DNA from: Eustoma russellianum
Taxonomy: Eukaryota > Streptophyta > Magnoliopsida > Gentianales > Gentianaceae
Length of the DNA stretch: 64,000 nucleotides
Direction: 5' to 3'
NCBI GenBank assembly: GCA_036186865.1
Contig: AP025066.1
Location: forward strand, 14,625,408 to 14,689,407
Shown: positions 19,827-30,897 of the stretch, piece by piece
How the letters are laid out: every line of letters starts with the position of its first letter
Numbering within the stretch: position 1 is the stretch's first letter
Position numbers and translations under genes: made by a program
The notes under the pieces: model-generated
Told to the model about the DNA's origin: nothing
Seen by the model: the letters and a program-made list of their open reading frames with translations, nothing else
Database searches by the model: none

Positions 19827-21145
19827 TGATGAGCTACAGCCTAACCTTGTAGATGCAAACACTGACGATGACACCTCATTGCCCCACAATGGTCCCATAA
19901 CAAGGAGTATGGCTAAGAAATTGTTACATTGTGTTGAATCATTCCTTTACAGGCATGAAGAGGATGAACCAAGCAAAGATGACATCCATTGGGTTTATAT
20001 GATACAAGCTATGATCTAGTTGTATCAAATGCATGTTGTACATATCTTTATATGTTCTTTTTAATATTCTTAGTTTGTTAACCTTGTTTTAGGATAGTTT
20101 GTGTTGTATTCTTGCCTTATCTTTCAGGTACACGTTTTAGCTTAAAGATGCAAATCAAACCTGAATTTTTGCCCAAACAAAGAAGTGAAATTCAAGTGGC
20201 TTGCAAGCAAGGTGGTGACAAGCACCCATGTCAAAAACCAGATTGCTTCTCACGCAAACAAGGAGGAAATAAGCAGCTCAAGCCTTCAACCAATAGAAAG
20301 GAGTCTTCCAAATGATTTAACCAATCACAAACAATAAGGAAAATTCAACAAGCTGCTCAACCAAGGATCCAATCAAAGGGCATGAAGTTTTCGGCTGGTT
20401 CCTTAGATATTTTGTTTGAATATTCAACACCCAAGTAAGAACCAATCAAGGCTGAGTTTTATCCAAGCTGCACACTCCAAGAACCAATCAAAACTTTGGA
20501 TGAATTCAAGCAAGAGAATGTACGGTTGTCTAAGGGAATTTCTTTGAAAAATCAATGCTACAACTTACAACCAATCAAGGGTGAGATCCAAGCAAGCTGC
20601 TCAATGTTTAAGCCAATCAAAATTCTGGCTCAAGACAAGCAAAGAAGAAGAAGGAAGCAACCAGCTCCTTTTCACCGAAAATTGCTCCAACTTGTTCAAA
20701 AAGAAAACATGTTAATCCTAGACTTGTACCTTGTATTTTAGACTTTGTACTTTTTCATCATTTTCGTTTGTTATAAGAGAGTTTAGAACCTGAATGTAAT
20801 TCACAACCATTATCAATATACATTTGAACCAGAATTTCCTTCAAGGAGATATCAACATTTCAAGTTGAAGTCTAAAGCCACTTACGGTTTTCTCTCAAGT
20901 TCCAGCCTAGAACTTGATAGTATTTGCTTCTTTATTTGGTTTAACAGCATCTTAGGGTCTCATTGAGGTTTTAGATGTGTTGGAGTGCCAAAGAGGAAGA
21001 GGTGTTGGCATAGATTGAGCCAAGAACAACGGTTAAAGATCAAAGGGTGTCTTTGAGGTGTTCTTTGACATAGCTTGTGTTCAAATCAGTTTGGAGTAGG
21101 AGACAACATCCTTGGCAACGTTTCCAGCCCCCATTTGGCTCATCA
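19827..21145 (+). repeat. CRM-G 5' LTR (1319 bp)
   Basis: Starts TGATGAGC and ends GCTCATCA, an 8-bp perfect inverted terminus. It begins with the CR-like coding segment (to TAG near 20019), which duplicates the end of the pol frame and is not a separate gene here. Seven CCAAT boxes on one strand lie at 20290-20617. A TATA-like TATAAGA is at 20772-20778. Confidence 0.93.
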
Positions 21146-21147
21146 AT

Positions 21148-21159
21148 TGGTATCAGAGC
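21148..21159 (+). promoter_or_regulatory. Primer-binding site, CRM-G
   Basis: TGGTATCAGAGC exactly, 2 bp after the LTR; complementary to initiator tRNA-Met. Confidence 0.93.
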
Positions 21160-22343
21160 TTTGGTTAGTCTTCTATTCATGTTTACATTGATTAAACTTG
21201 CATATACAATGATGCTGCCCAAACCGTTTGAGTACTGATTTTTATGGCGTTTTCTTGCTGTTTGTTTAGGTAGTTAGTTTATGTTTTAAGGTGCTTGTTA
21301 GATAGTATACTATAGTTTGGTAACTTAGTTAAGTATGCAAAACGAAAACATCCCACAAAAACAACTTAGACTAGACTTAAGTGTGTTAGGAGTTGATTGT
21401 GTAGCTTGAAACAAAAACCGTGTGTGACCAGCTTGTAATTGTTCAATCTAGCTTAGATATTGTTCATTAGACCCTAATCTAGAAGTTTTAAATGGTAGTT
21501 TAATTGACTCCTTAAATCAGAAAACTTTGAACACAAAAATAGATTAGTTGATAGTTTATCAAATTGTAGTAGTTGAAATTCTGTTTTTAGCTCTTGTGTG
21601 CAATCTATTTAAACGTTTTATGTGCTGTCTTATTTAGCTTAGTTGATCTTCATTAGACCTTAATCTAGTAGCTTAAGTGTTAGTTTAGTTGTGTCCTTAA
21701 AAGAGAAAACTTGAACACAAAATAGATTAGTTGGTAGTTAGCTTGTAATCAAGTAGTTAAAATTCTGTTTTAGTAACTTGTGTGCAAACTGTCCAAAACG
21801 TTTTAGTGCTGCCTTATATAGCTTAGTTAGACTAGATTACATCATAGTTTAAGTGTTTTAGTTGGTTGATTAGTTTGGCACAAGAAAACCGAAAGCAAAG
21901 ATCAAAACAAGTAGTTTAACTAAATAAAGAGTGCTGCCTAGTCTCTCTAGTTCATGTACGTTTGCTAGGTAAAACACAAAGAGCTGCATCTAGTATCATT
22001 TAGTCTAGAATCTGATTGCATCATACAAACAAAAACCAAACAAAAACAAGTAGTATAGATAACTTAAAAACAAAACAAAACAAGTTAGCTTAGGTGCACC
22101 AAAACTGATTTTCCATTAGTTGATATAGTAATCAGCCTTATAGATTGCATTTAGAAACAACTAAGTTGCATTTAGCCATCTTAGAATTAGTTAGATCACT
22201 TGCATCAAAAACAGAAAAAGGAAAAGGAACAACCTGCCCAAAAACCGTGTGGATTGAAACAACTTTTAAAGCTCATTTGAAATCTTGGTACATGCTAATA
22301 GCTTTATCTCTTTGTTGATTTCAATTGTTTCAAACAACTTGTT
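21160..22343 (+). other. CRM-G leader, first part, with internal ~195-bp duplication
   Basis: Non-coding, A/T-rich. A segment of about 195 bp is present twice in tandem, diverged (about 21440-21640 and 21640-21830). Each copy carries attagacc(c/t)taatctag, gattagttg(a/g)tagtt and cgtttta(t)gtgctg. The F leader has a single copy (23940-24130). Ends with the TTGTT target of NA-F (22339-22343). Confidence 0.7.
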
Positions 22344-22781
22344 TGATGAGCCCACGATGAGGTCAACACAACATATTTTCATGTATCATTTATTGTCATA
22401 TGTTAGTTCTGTAAGACATGGCATATCACTGTTAACTCCGCACACACTAGTGCTACTTCTTATGTCTTATAGTCTTAACTAACCTTTAGGACATGTCATA
22501 TATGTTGTGCATATTGTGTTGGTTGCTTGGTGTCTTTGAAGATAGGTCAAAGAGAGCTTTACATTGAAGAATCATGAACACCGATCGATCCATGTCCCAT
22601 ATGATCGGATGATATCATTGTTCAAACAAAGCTTGAAGATGCAAATTAGAATCTGAATTTTTGTTCAAGCAAGGAGGTGATAAGCAAGTAGCTTACAAGC
22701 AAGGAGGTGACAAGCACCCATGTCAAAATCTGATTTCTTCTTCATGTTAAAATGGTTGAAACAAGCTGCTCATTTCATGAA

Positions 22782-23106
22782 CCAATAGAAAGAAGTCTTG
22801 AAAATTTACAAACCAATCAAAAACAAGTGAAGAAAAGCAAGCAAGCTGCACAACAAATGATCCAATCAAACTCATTCAAGAAGGAAGGCTGGTTTATGGT
22901 TAAATGTGTTGAATATTCAAAGCCTAAACTACAACCAATCAAAATGGAGTTCAAACCAAGCTGCTCAATACAATATCCAATCAAATTTTGGCTGAAATCA
23001 ACCATAGAAGAAACGTGAATCAAGCTTAAACCTTTGAAAATTCAAAGCCAACTTGCAACCAATCAAAAGGCCATTTCAAAGCAAGCTGCTCCATGTCTTA
23101 ACCAAT
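22782..23106 (+). promoter_or_regulatory. Array of seven CCAAT boxes in the NA-F LTR
   Basis: CCAAT begins at 22782, 22813, 22862, 22935, 22977, 23059 and 23102, all on the plus strand and six of them as CCAATCA. Several are followed or preceded by caagctgctc. Steps are 31, 49, 73, 42, 82 and 43 bp. The CRM-G LTR has seven with steps 31, 49, 72, 42, 87 and 42. They lie 150-480 bp upstream of the TATA box. CCAAT is the core of NF-Y binding sites; binding here is inferred. Confidence 0.6.
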
Positions 23107-23258
23107 CAAATTGATCAAGAAAAAGGCTTGAAACAAGGCATGAGAAGCACGGCAAAAGCAACCAGAATTTTGGAGCCAAAGTTGTTCAAAGCAAGCACCT
23201 TATTTTTAGTCTTATACTTTGTACACTAAAACTTGTACTCTTTATCATTTTCATTTGT

Positions 23259-23266
23259 TATAAATA
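23259..23266 (+). promoter_or_regulatory. TATA box in NA-F LTR
   Basis: TATAAATA downstream of the CCAAT array; repeated at 27783-27790 in the 3' LTR. A plausible core promoter for the element transcript. Confidence 0.6.
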
Positions 23267-23644
23267 GCATAGGAAGCTGAATGTACAAACAACAATATAC
23301 AACTACATTCAATCACATTTCAATCAAATTTCCTTTAAGGAGTTCTCAACTTATGCTAGTTGAAGTTTAAGACCACTTAACGGTTTTCTTTCAAGTTCCT
23401 AGCGTAGAACTTGTTAGTATTTGCTTCATCTTTTGGTTTACAGCATCTTAGGGTCTCATTGAGGTTTTAGATGTGTTGGAGTGCCAAAGAGGAAGAGGTG
23501 TTGGCATAAATTGAGCCAAGAACAACGGTTAAAGTTCAAGGGGTGTCTTTGAGATGTTCTTTGACATAGCTTGTGTTCAAATCAGTTTGGAATAGGAGAC
23601 AAAGTCCTTGGCAACGTTTTCTAGCCTTCGTTTGGCTCATCAAT

Positions 23645-23656
23645 TGGTATCAGAGC
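23645..23656 (+). promoter_or_regulatory. Primer-binding site, NA-F
   Basis: TGGTATCAGAGC exactly, 2 bp after the 5' LTR. Confidence 0.93.
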
Positions 23657-25419
23657 GTTGGTTAGTCTTCTATTCATGTTTACGTTGTTTAAATTTGCAT
23701 ATGAATGATGCTGCCCAAATCTTGTAGTGAACTTTTTTTTTCGTTTAGAGCCTGTTTGTTTAGGTAGTTAGTTTATGTTTTTTTAAAGTGCTTGTTAGAT
23801 AGTTTACTTTAGTTTGGTAACTTAGTTTGAGTAGCAAAACCGAAAACCCCCACACAAAAAGAACTTAGACTAGACTTAGTGTTGTTAAAATCTGTTTGTG
23901 TATCTTAGATCAAAACCGTGTGTAACCTGGTTGTTCATGTTCAATCTAGCTTAGATAATCTTCATTAGACTTTAATCAAGAAGTTTAAGTGTTAGCTTAG
24001 TTAAGTCCTTAAAACAGAAAACTTGAACACAAATTAGATTAGTTGATAGTTTAGCTTGTAATCAAGTAGTTAAAATTCTGTTTTTAGTAACTTGTGTGCA
24101 AACTGTTCAAAACGTTTTAGTGCTGCCTTATTTAGCTTGGTTAGACTAGTTTACAACATAGATTAAGAGGTTTAGTTGGTTGTTTAGTTAGGACAAGCAA
24201 ATCCGAAAAAAAAAACAAAGAACAAAACAAAGTAGTTTTAGCTAGTAAGAGTGCTGCCTAGTTCAAGAGACATACGTTTGAACATCAACCCTTGCATCTA
24301 GTATCATTTAGTTTAGAATCTGATTGCATCATACAAACAAAAACCAAACAAAAACAAAGTAGGTTGGATCACTTGAAAACAAAACAAAACAAGTTAGCAT
24401 ACTTAGCATCAAAACTGATTTTCCGTTAGTTGTTAGTAATCAGCCTTTATAAACTTCATTTAGACACAACTAAGTTGCATTTAGCTATCTTAAGATTAGT
24501 TAGATCATTTACATCAAAAACAAAAAAAATGATAAGTGCCCTAAAACCGTGTGATTAGAACAACACTTTTAAAGCTCATTTGAAATCTTGGTGAATGCTA
24601 ATAGCTTTATCTTTTTGTTGATTTCAATTGTTTCAAACAACTTGTTGGACTTAGATATATTCTGAAAGTTAGAAATTGTTTAAGCCTCACATTGTTAAAG
24701 AGCTATCCAATTGTTGTTTTAGATTAATTTCTGAACTTACATTGCACTATATACAATTTGAACTTGTTGTAATTGTGAATTGAATTCCCACTACATAGTG
24801 TTTAGCCGTGTTGTGTACGAGGAACTTTCAAATTCCCAAATACAACAAACCTTGTGCAATTAAAGGCCGTGGGCAATGTCTCATGTAGGCCGTGAGGAGT
24901 AGTCTCACAACAATCAAGCAAACCATCCAAAGAAAGAAAATTAAGCTTGATTGAGAAATACGCGAGAGAAAAGCCAATATCTGTCAACAAGTAAGAGGCA
25001 AGTCAAGAGAGAATTGCACAAGAAAGCCAAGTGAGGAAAAGCCCAAAATTAAACATTGCATAAAGGGAAAATCCCGTGCAAAGCTCAAAAGAAAGAAAGT
25101 GCCCAAACCAAACCCCAAAGTGTTCTAGTTTTGAGATATTGAAAGTTTCTAAAGCAAACCCTTGCTAGCACTTTGTTTGTATGTCTTTACTTTCACTTTA
25201 CTACAATTGATAATTGCATATGCTGTAAAGTAATTGAGGGATTGTCTTAAACAACCCCGTAGATTTCTTTCAGCCCGAACAACAATTTGACTTCTGTGAT
25301 TTACTTGAATCCTTAGGAGAAATAGTCCAAGTTGTTGTTTTAAGGAATTGTCAACATAAAGTAGAGCATTTGCATCTTGTCAATATTTTAATTGGCTTTT
25401 GAGATTGTTTTGATTAAAC
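23657..25419 (+). other. NA-F 5' leader
   Basis: 1.76 kb without a supported ORF, collinear with the CRM-G leader (21160-22343 plus 28172-28927) and clearly homologous to it. Conservation of the leader between an autonomous and a non-autonomous element fits a packaging function. Confidence 0.75.
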
Positions 25420-26715
25420 ATGATTCTAAAAACCATTTGGGGAGTTGAATGCCATAGGAGAGACTATGATGAACTGGAAAAACGTATGAACTCCTTTGGT
25501 CGTATGAATGGTTTATGGGTTGGATATTGGGAATGTAAAACTCCTAGATATCAAACTCTTTCTCAGTGCAATAAAGATGTTAGTGCATATTACAATGAAA
25601 TGCTTGATGATTTGTACTATGCTTATGTTGATGAACATGAGGAATTAAGCATGATTAGGTTCTTTGCTGGTCTAGATAAAGAAATTGCCGATTGCATGTA
25701 AAATGAAAAATTCTCATCACTTTATGACATGTATAAAAAGGCAAAGATTGTTCAATCAAACCTAATCCCATGGCAAGTTAATCAAAACTATGGGTATGAA
25801 CTGAACTCTTGTGATTCTGAAAATGACAAACCAAATCCAGTTAAGTTAAGCAATTTGAGTCAGACTATGGATAATATTGAAAATGCATTGCTTCAACTTA
25901 GAGACATGGTGCAAGTATTGATAGAATCTGAAAAGAACAAAGACTTGCAATCTGACATTTCTGTGAATGATGGTTTGTATGAAATTAGCCCCAACATGCC
26001 TGAAACTGGAACTCCTTTATCTGAATTGCATGTTCAACCTTGTGTACTGTCTGAAAAAGACCCTTCACTTGAATCTGTTGGTGATTTCCAAAGTGTTAGT
26101 CGTTTGCTTATAGATGACGTTAACTGTGATAACACTTTGTCTGAAAATGATTTACATTGTGACATGCATATAAATGAAATCCCTGTGCATGATCTGCATT
26201 CTGCTGAGATGCTTGTTTCTGGGTTACAATCTGAATTACATCCTGTACATTTCATTGATGACATTGATGTAAGTAATTCTGTTGAGAATGACATTGATAA
26301 ACTAGATTCTTATGATTTGATGTTAGCTGAACTAGATTGTCTACTTGATGTAGAGCTTGATCATGATGTCATTATTGAAATAGATTCAGCTACAAATGAA
26401 CATAAATCCTTGGATGAACTAGTTAATGAATTGAATGACATATTTAGTATAGATGAAGATTCTATTTCTGAAATATCTATTTCATCTCATCTTGTTGAAT
26501 GTCTGCCTGTTGTCATCTCAATTGATACATCTTGTCTAAATATTGCACATGTCTGTAAGATTTGTACATTTAGTGTTAACATGTTGCAATATGCTTTTTG
26601 GATGTTGTTTTATCTGTTAGGATGTATGTGTTCTAAAATTTTTGTTATCATATTGTTAATACATCCTAAACATTTTAGAGAGCATGTACACACCTTATTC
26701 TTTCTTCAAAGATAA
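25420..26715 (+). CDS. NA-F Gag-derived protein with acidic tail and hydrophobic C-terminus (one in-frame stop)
   Basis: A single frame of 431 codons is broken only by TAA at 25699-25701. Residues 1-93 align with the capsid C-terminal part of CRM Gag: AYYNEML...EELSMIRFFAGLDKEIA against EFYKELE...EATMARFLAGLNKEIA. In NA-E the stop position reads MVNEKF where F has M-stop-NEKF, so the stop is probably a recent lesion or a readthrough point. The second part (from MYKKAKIVQSN) is strongly acidic, about 260 residues of Asp/Glu-rich low-complexity sequence. It ends with a hydrophobic stretch (LQYAFWMLFYLLG; IFVIILLI) that could be a membrane segment. There is no zinc knuckle and no protease. Function unknown; probably a structural partner protein. 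Confidence 0.75.
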
Positions 26716-26832
26716 GGATGCACCAAGTTATTTCACCTTCACCATTTGTATTATCATGTTCCTATTTGGTTATGGTGTAGTTGAGCATACGTGTACATCC
26801 TAAACCCCTATCCCTTATTCTATCCATGTTGA

Positions 26833-26867
26833 GATTCGAGGACGAATCATTTTCAAGAGGGAGGGAA
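26833..26867 (+). promoter_or_regulatory. Pre-PPT hairpin and polypurine tract, NA-F
   Basis: GATTCG-AGGA-CGAATC (26833-26848), then AAGAGGGAGGGAA abutting the 3' LTR. The same hairpin in G is coding; here it is not, so a role at the nucleic-acid level is possible. Confidence 0.75.
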
Positions 26868-28166
26868 TGATGAGCCCACGATGAGGTCAACACAACATAT
26901 TTTCATGTATCATTTATTGTCATATGTTAGTTCTGTAAGACATGGCATATCACTGTTAACTCCGCACACACTAGTGCTACTTCTTATGTCTTATAGTCTT
27001 AACTAACCCTTAGGACATGTCATATATGTTGTGCATATTGTGTTGGTTGCTTGGTGTCTTTGAAGATAGGTCAAAGAGAGCTTTACATTGAAGAATCATG
27101 AACACCGATCGATCCATGTCCCATATGATCGGATGATATCATTGTTCAAACAAAGCTTGAAGATGCAAATTAGAATCTGAATTTTTGTTCAAGCAAGGAG
27201 GTGATAAGCAAGTAGCTTACAAGCAAGGAGGTGACAAGCACCCATGTCAAAATCTGATTTCTTCTTCATGTTAAAATGGTTGAAACAAGCTGCTCATTTC
27301 ATGAACCAATAGAAAGAAGTCTTGAAAATTTACAAACCAATCAAAAACAAGTGAAGAAAAGCAAGCAAGCTGCACAACAAATGATCCAATCAAACTCATT
27401 CAAGAAGGAAGGCCGGTTTATGGTTAAATGTGTTGAATATTCAAAGCCTAAACTACAACCAATCAAAATGGAGTTCAAACCAAGCTGCTCAATACAATAT
27501 CCAATCAAATTTTGGCTGAAATCAACCATAGAAGAAACGTGAATCAAGCTTAAACCTTTGAAAATTCAAAGCCAACTTGCAACCAATCAAAAGGCCATTT
27601 CAAAGCAAGCTGCTCCATGTCTTAACCAATCAAATTGATCAAGAAAAAGGCTTGAAACAAGGCATGAGAAGCACGGCAAAAGCAACCAGAATTTTGGAGC
27701 CAAAGTTGTTCAAAGCAAGCACCTTATTTTTAGTCTTATACTTTGTACACTAAAACTTGTACTCTTTATCATTTTCATTTGTTATAAATAGCATAGGAAG
27801 CTGAATGTACAAACAACAATATACAACTACATTCAATCACATTTCAATCAAATTTCCTTTAAGGAGTTCTCAACTTATGCTAGTTGAAGTTTAAGACCAC
27901 TTAACGGTTTTCTTTCAAGTTCCTAGCCTAGAACTTGTTAGTATTTGCTTCATCTTTTGGTTTACAGCATCTTAGGGTCTCATTGAGGTTTTAGATGTGT
28001 TGGAGTGCCAAAGAGGAAGAGGTGTTGGCATAAATTGAGCCAAGAACAACGGTTAAAGTTCAAGGGGTGTCTTTGAGATGTTCTTTGACATAGCTTGTGT
28101 TCAAATCAGTTTGGAATAGGAGACAAAGTCCTTGGCAACGTTTTCTAGCCTTCGTTTGGCTCATCA
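26868..28166 (+). repeat. NA-F 3' LTR (1299 bp)
   Basis: Near-identical to 22344-23642, including the seven CCAAT boxes (27306-27630) and TATA box. Followed by the TTGTT duplication. Confidence 0.95.
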
Positions 28167-28171
28167 TTGTT

Positions 28172-28927
28172 GGACTTAGATATATTCTTAAAGTTAGGAA
28201 TTGTTTAAGCCCCACATTGTTAAAGAGCTTTCCAATTGTTGTTTTAGATCTATTTCTGAACTTACATTGCACTATATACAATTTGAACTTGTTGTAATTG
28301 TGATTTGAATTCTCACTACATAGTGTTTAGCCGTGTTGTGTACGAGGAACTTTCAAATTCCAAATACAACAAACCTTGTGCAATTAAAGGCCGTGGGCAA
28401 TGTCTCATGTCTCACAACAATCAAGCAAACCATCCAAAGAAAGAAAATTAAGCTTGATTGAGAAATACGCGAGAGAAAAGCCAATATTTGTCAACAAGTA
28501 AGAGGCAAGACAAGAGAGAATTGCACAAGAAAGCCAAGTGAGGAAAAAGCCCAAAGATAAACGTTGCATAAAGGGAAAATCCCGTGCAAAGCTCAAAAGA
28601 AAGAAAGTGCCCAAACCAAACCCCAAAGTGTTGTAGATTTGAAATATTGAAAGTTTCTAAAGCAAACCCTTGCTAGCACTTTGTTTGTGTGTCTTTACTT
28701 TCACTTTACTACAATTGATAATTGCATATGCTGTAAAGTAAATTGAGGGATTGTCTTAAAACAACCCCGTAGATTTCTTTCTGCCAAACAACAATTTGAC
28801 TTCTGTGATTTACTTGAATCTTTAGGAAATATAGTCCAAATTGCTGTTTTGAACAATTGTCAACATAAAGTAGAGTATTTGCATCTTGTCAATATTTTAT
28901 TTGGCTTTTGAGATTGTTTTCTGAATC
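28172..28927 (+). other. CRM-G leader, second part
   Basis: Continues the leader broken at 22343; the join ...acttgtt|ggacttagata matches the uninterrupted F leader at 24640-24660. Non-coding. It leads into the gag start at 28928. Confidence 0.8.
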
Positions 28928-30897
28928 ATGGGTCCCCAACAGAAAGATAATGCATCATCCCCGTCCCCATCTACTCCTGTCCCATCCCCAGTCCCTGTTA
29001 CCCTAGAGAATATACAGCAAACACTCACTTTCCTTGTTAATCAATTTGGTTTAATGAGAAGTGACATAGAGGATAACAAACAAAGGCTAAGCAGAGTAGA
29101 AAAGCCTACCTCAGAACAAAAGGAACCTAGTATACCTTTTCAAGAAGGCACCTCTTATGATAATGAGTCTCATGTTGAACGCAGAAAAAGCACATCACTT
29201 AGAGGTAGAGGTAGAGGTCGAGGTAGTAATGGTGGTCGTAGGAACCTTTCTTTTGAGGAAAGATTTGATAGTCTCCCTGAGTACAATGAAGAACCCTACC
29301 TAGAAGAGAGATTTAATGAACGTCAACCTGATGAACGTCTTGAAGAAGAATACATTACTACAAAACTGACAATTCCCCCTTCCATGGAAAAAGTGATCCT
29401 GAAACATATTTGCAATGGGAAACAAAAGTAGATCATATGTATTCTTGCACTAACTATTCTGAATTGGCCAAAGTGCGGTATGCAACTTTTGAATTTGTAG
29501 ATTATGCTTTACTTTGGTGGGAACAATTGAAGAACACCAGGAGAAGAACAAGACAACCCCCTGTTGTCACTTGGTCCGAGCTGAAACAAGAGATGAGGAA
29601 GAGATTCATATCTCCTTCCTATGAAAGAAGCGTCTTCCAGAAATTGCAACAACTTTCTCAAGGTAATAGATCTGTTGATGAATTTTATAAAGAATTAGAA
29701 CATCTGCTTACCAGGGCTAACATAGAAGAAGCTGAGGAAGCCACCATGGCTAGATTTCTAGCTGGTTGAACAAAGAAATTGCATTTAAGGTGGAACTTAC
29801 ACCTTACTCTGATCTGGCTTCTATGGTTCACATTGCTGAGAAAGTGGAAAGACAATTGAAGGTAAAAACTTCCAACACTTCTTTTCGGACTAATCCTTTG
29901 AGTTTTCCTAGAACACAGCCCAGGACGCCATTCCGTCCACAACAAGGTCAAGGCCGTGGATTCCAAGGAAAATCAACCCAGAACATCCAAAATCGTCCAA
30001 AGTTTCCAATCCCTGATAAAGGAAAAGCCAAGGTGGAAGGTACGCCTAATGTTAAGACTCGTGATATTCAATGTTTTAAATGCTTAGGAAAAGGTCATTT
30101 TGCTAATCAATGTCCCAACCCTAAACGCATCATGTTTATTGAAGAGTCTAATGAGTATTATTCTGAGGAAGAAATGGAAGAGAGTGAGGAAAACAATGAA
30201 ATTGAGCAAACGTGTGAGGAAGAAGAAGTGATTAGTGAAGAGACTAATGAGTGTGAAACAAAAGAGTTCTTAGTTGTTCGTCGAGCCCTAAGTGCCCAAA
30301 TTAAAACTGAAGAACCTGACATACAAAGAGAGAACATATTCCACATTCACTGTATGGTTAAAAAGAAAGTCTGCACTTTAATCATTGACTCCGGTTCATG
30401 TACCAATGTGGCAAGTTTTGAACTTGTTAGAAAACTTGAGTTACCTTTATTGAATCACCCCCATCCTTATAGACTTACGTGGCTTAATGAGTGTGGTGAA
30501 GTTAAAGTAACAAAGCAAGCTCTAGTTCCTTTGTCAATTGGTGGGTATTCTGCTGAGGTGTTATGTGACGTAGCCCCTATGCAATCAAGTCATATCTTAT
30601 TAGGTAGACCGTGGCAATTTGACAACAAAGTTACGTATGATGGTTACCTAAATAGATATTCCTTTAGGCATAACAACAAACTGTTCAAATTAAATGCCTT
30701 ACCCCCGCACAAAGTCTTTGAGGATCAACAACGCCTGTTAAAAAGCTACAATGATCCAAAAGAAAAGGAATTAGAAAGGATCTTTATCAAAGAACACCAA
30801 CTGAGAAGCTCTCATCTCAAAGTTGAACCGAAAGAAAACAAAGTTTCTGCTGAACCATCTCTAAAGAAAAGCGCATTCTTTGCATCTCAAAAGTGAG
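28928..30897 (+). pseudogene. gag: CRM-G Gag and protease, two internal frameshifts and one at the end
   Basis: Starts MGPQQKDN at 28928. Order: a Pro-rich N-terminus; a helical segment (IQQTLTFLVNQFGLMRSD); an RGRGRGRGS basic patch; capsid (SCTNYSELAKVRYATFEFVDYALLWW to RFLAGLNKEIAF); a zinc knuckle CFKCLGKGHFANQC (30072-30113); an acidic stretch; and protease with IIDSGSC (about 30383) and ILLGRPWQF. By comparison with CRM-I, one base is missing near 29372, one near 29765, and one is gained near 30890, where the frame ends at TGA. The domain set is complete, so the damage is recent. Confidence 0.88.

Larger units (their letters stand above)
22344..23642 (+). repeat. NA-F 5' LTR (1299 bp)
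   Basis: TGATGAGCC...GGCTCATCA, a 9-bp inverted terminus. Differs from the 3' copy (26868-28166) at three sites by my reading: cctttagg/cccttagg, ggctgg/ggccgg and tagcgtag/tagcctag. Confidence 0.95.
22344..28166 (+). mobile_element. NA-F: young non-autonomous Gag-only element nested in CRM-G
   Basis: Perfect TTGTT duplication (22339-22343, 28167-28171). Both LTRs are 1299 bp with three differences seen, so insertion is recent. The 5.8-kb element has PBS, a 1.76-kb leader shared with G, one Gag-like ORF with a long acidic tail, hairpin and PPT, and no protease, RT or integrase. Its LTR lacks the CR-coding start but otherwise follows the G LTR architecture, including seven CCAAT boxes with nearly the same spacing. 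It must have moved with enzymes supplied by another element, most simply the G/I family. Confidence 0.93.

Noticed and set aside
19795..20019. ORF at the start of the G 5' LTR as a separate gene
   Set aside because: It is the LTR copy of the Pol C-terminal CR-like segment preceded by a chance ATG in NA-E sequence.
20112..20315. 67-residue ORF in G LTRs (also 33915-34118)
   Set aside because: Low-complexity LTR sequence (Lys/Gln-rich) without counterpart frame in the F or I LTR. The identity of the two copies follows from LTR duplication.
22752..23018. 88-residue ORF in F LTRs (also 27276-27542)
   Set aside because: Runs through the CCAAT array. Its duplication is due to the LTRs and it has no related frame in G.
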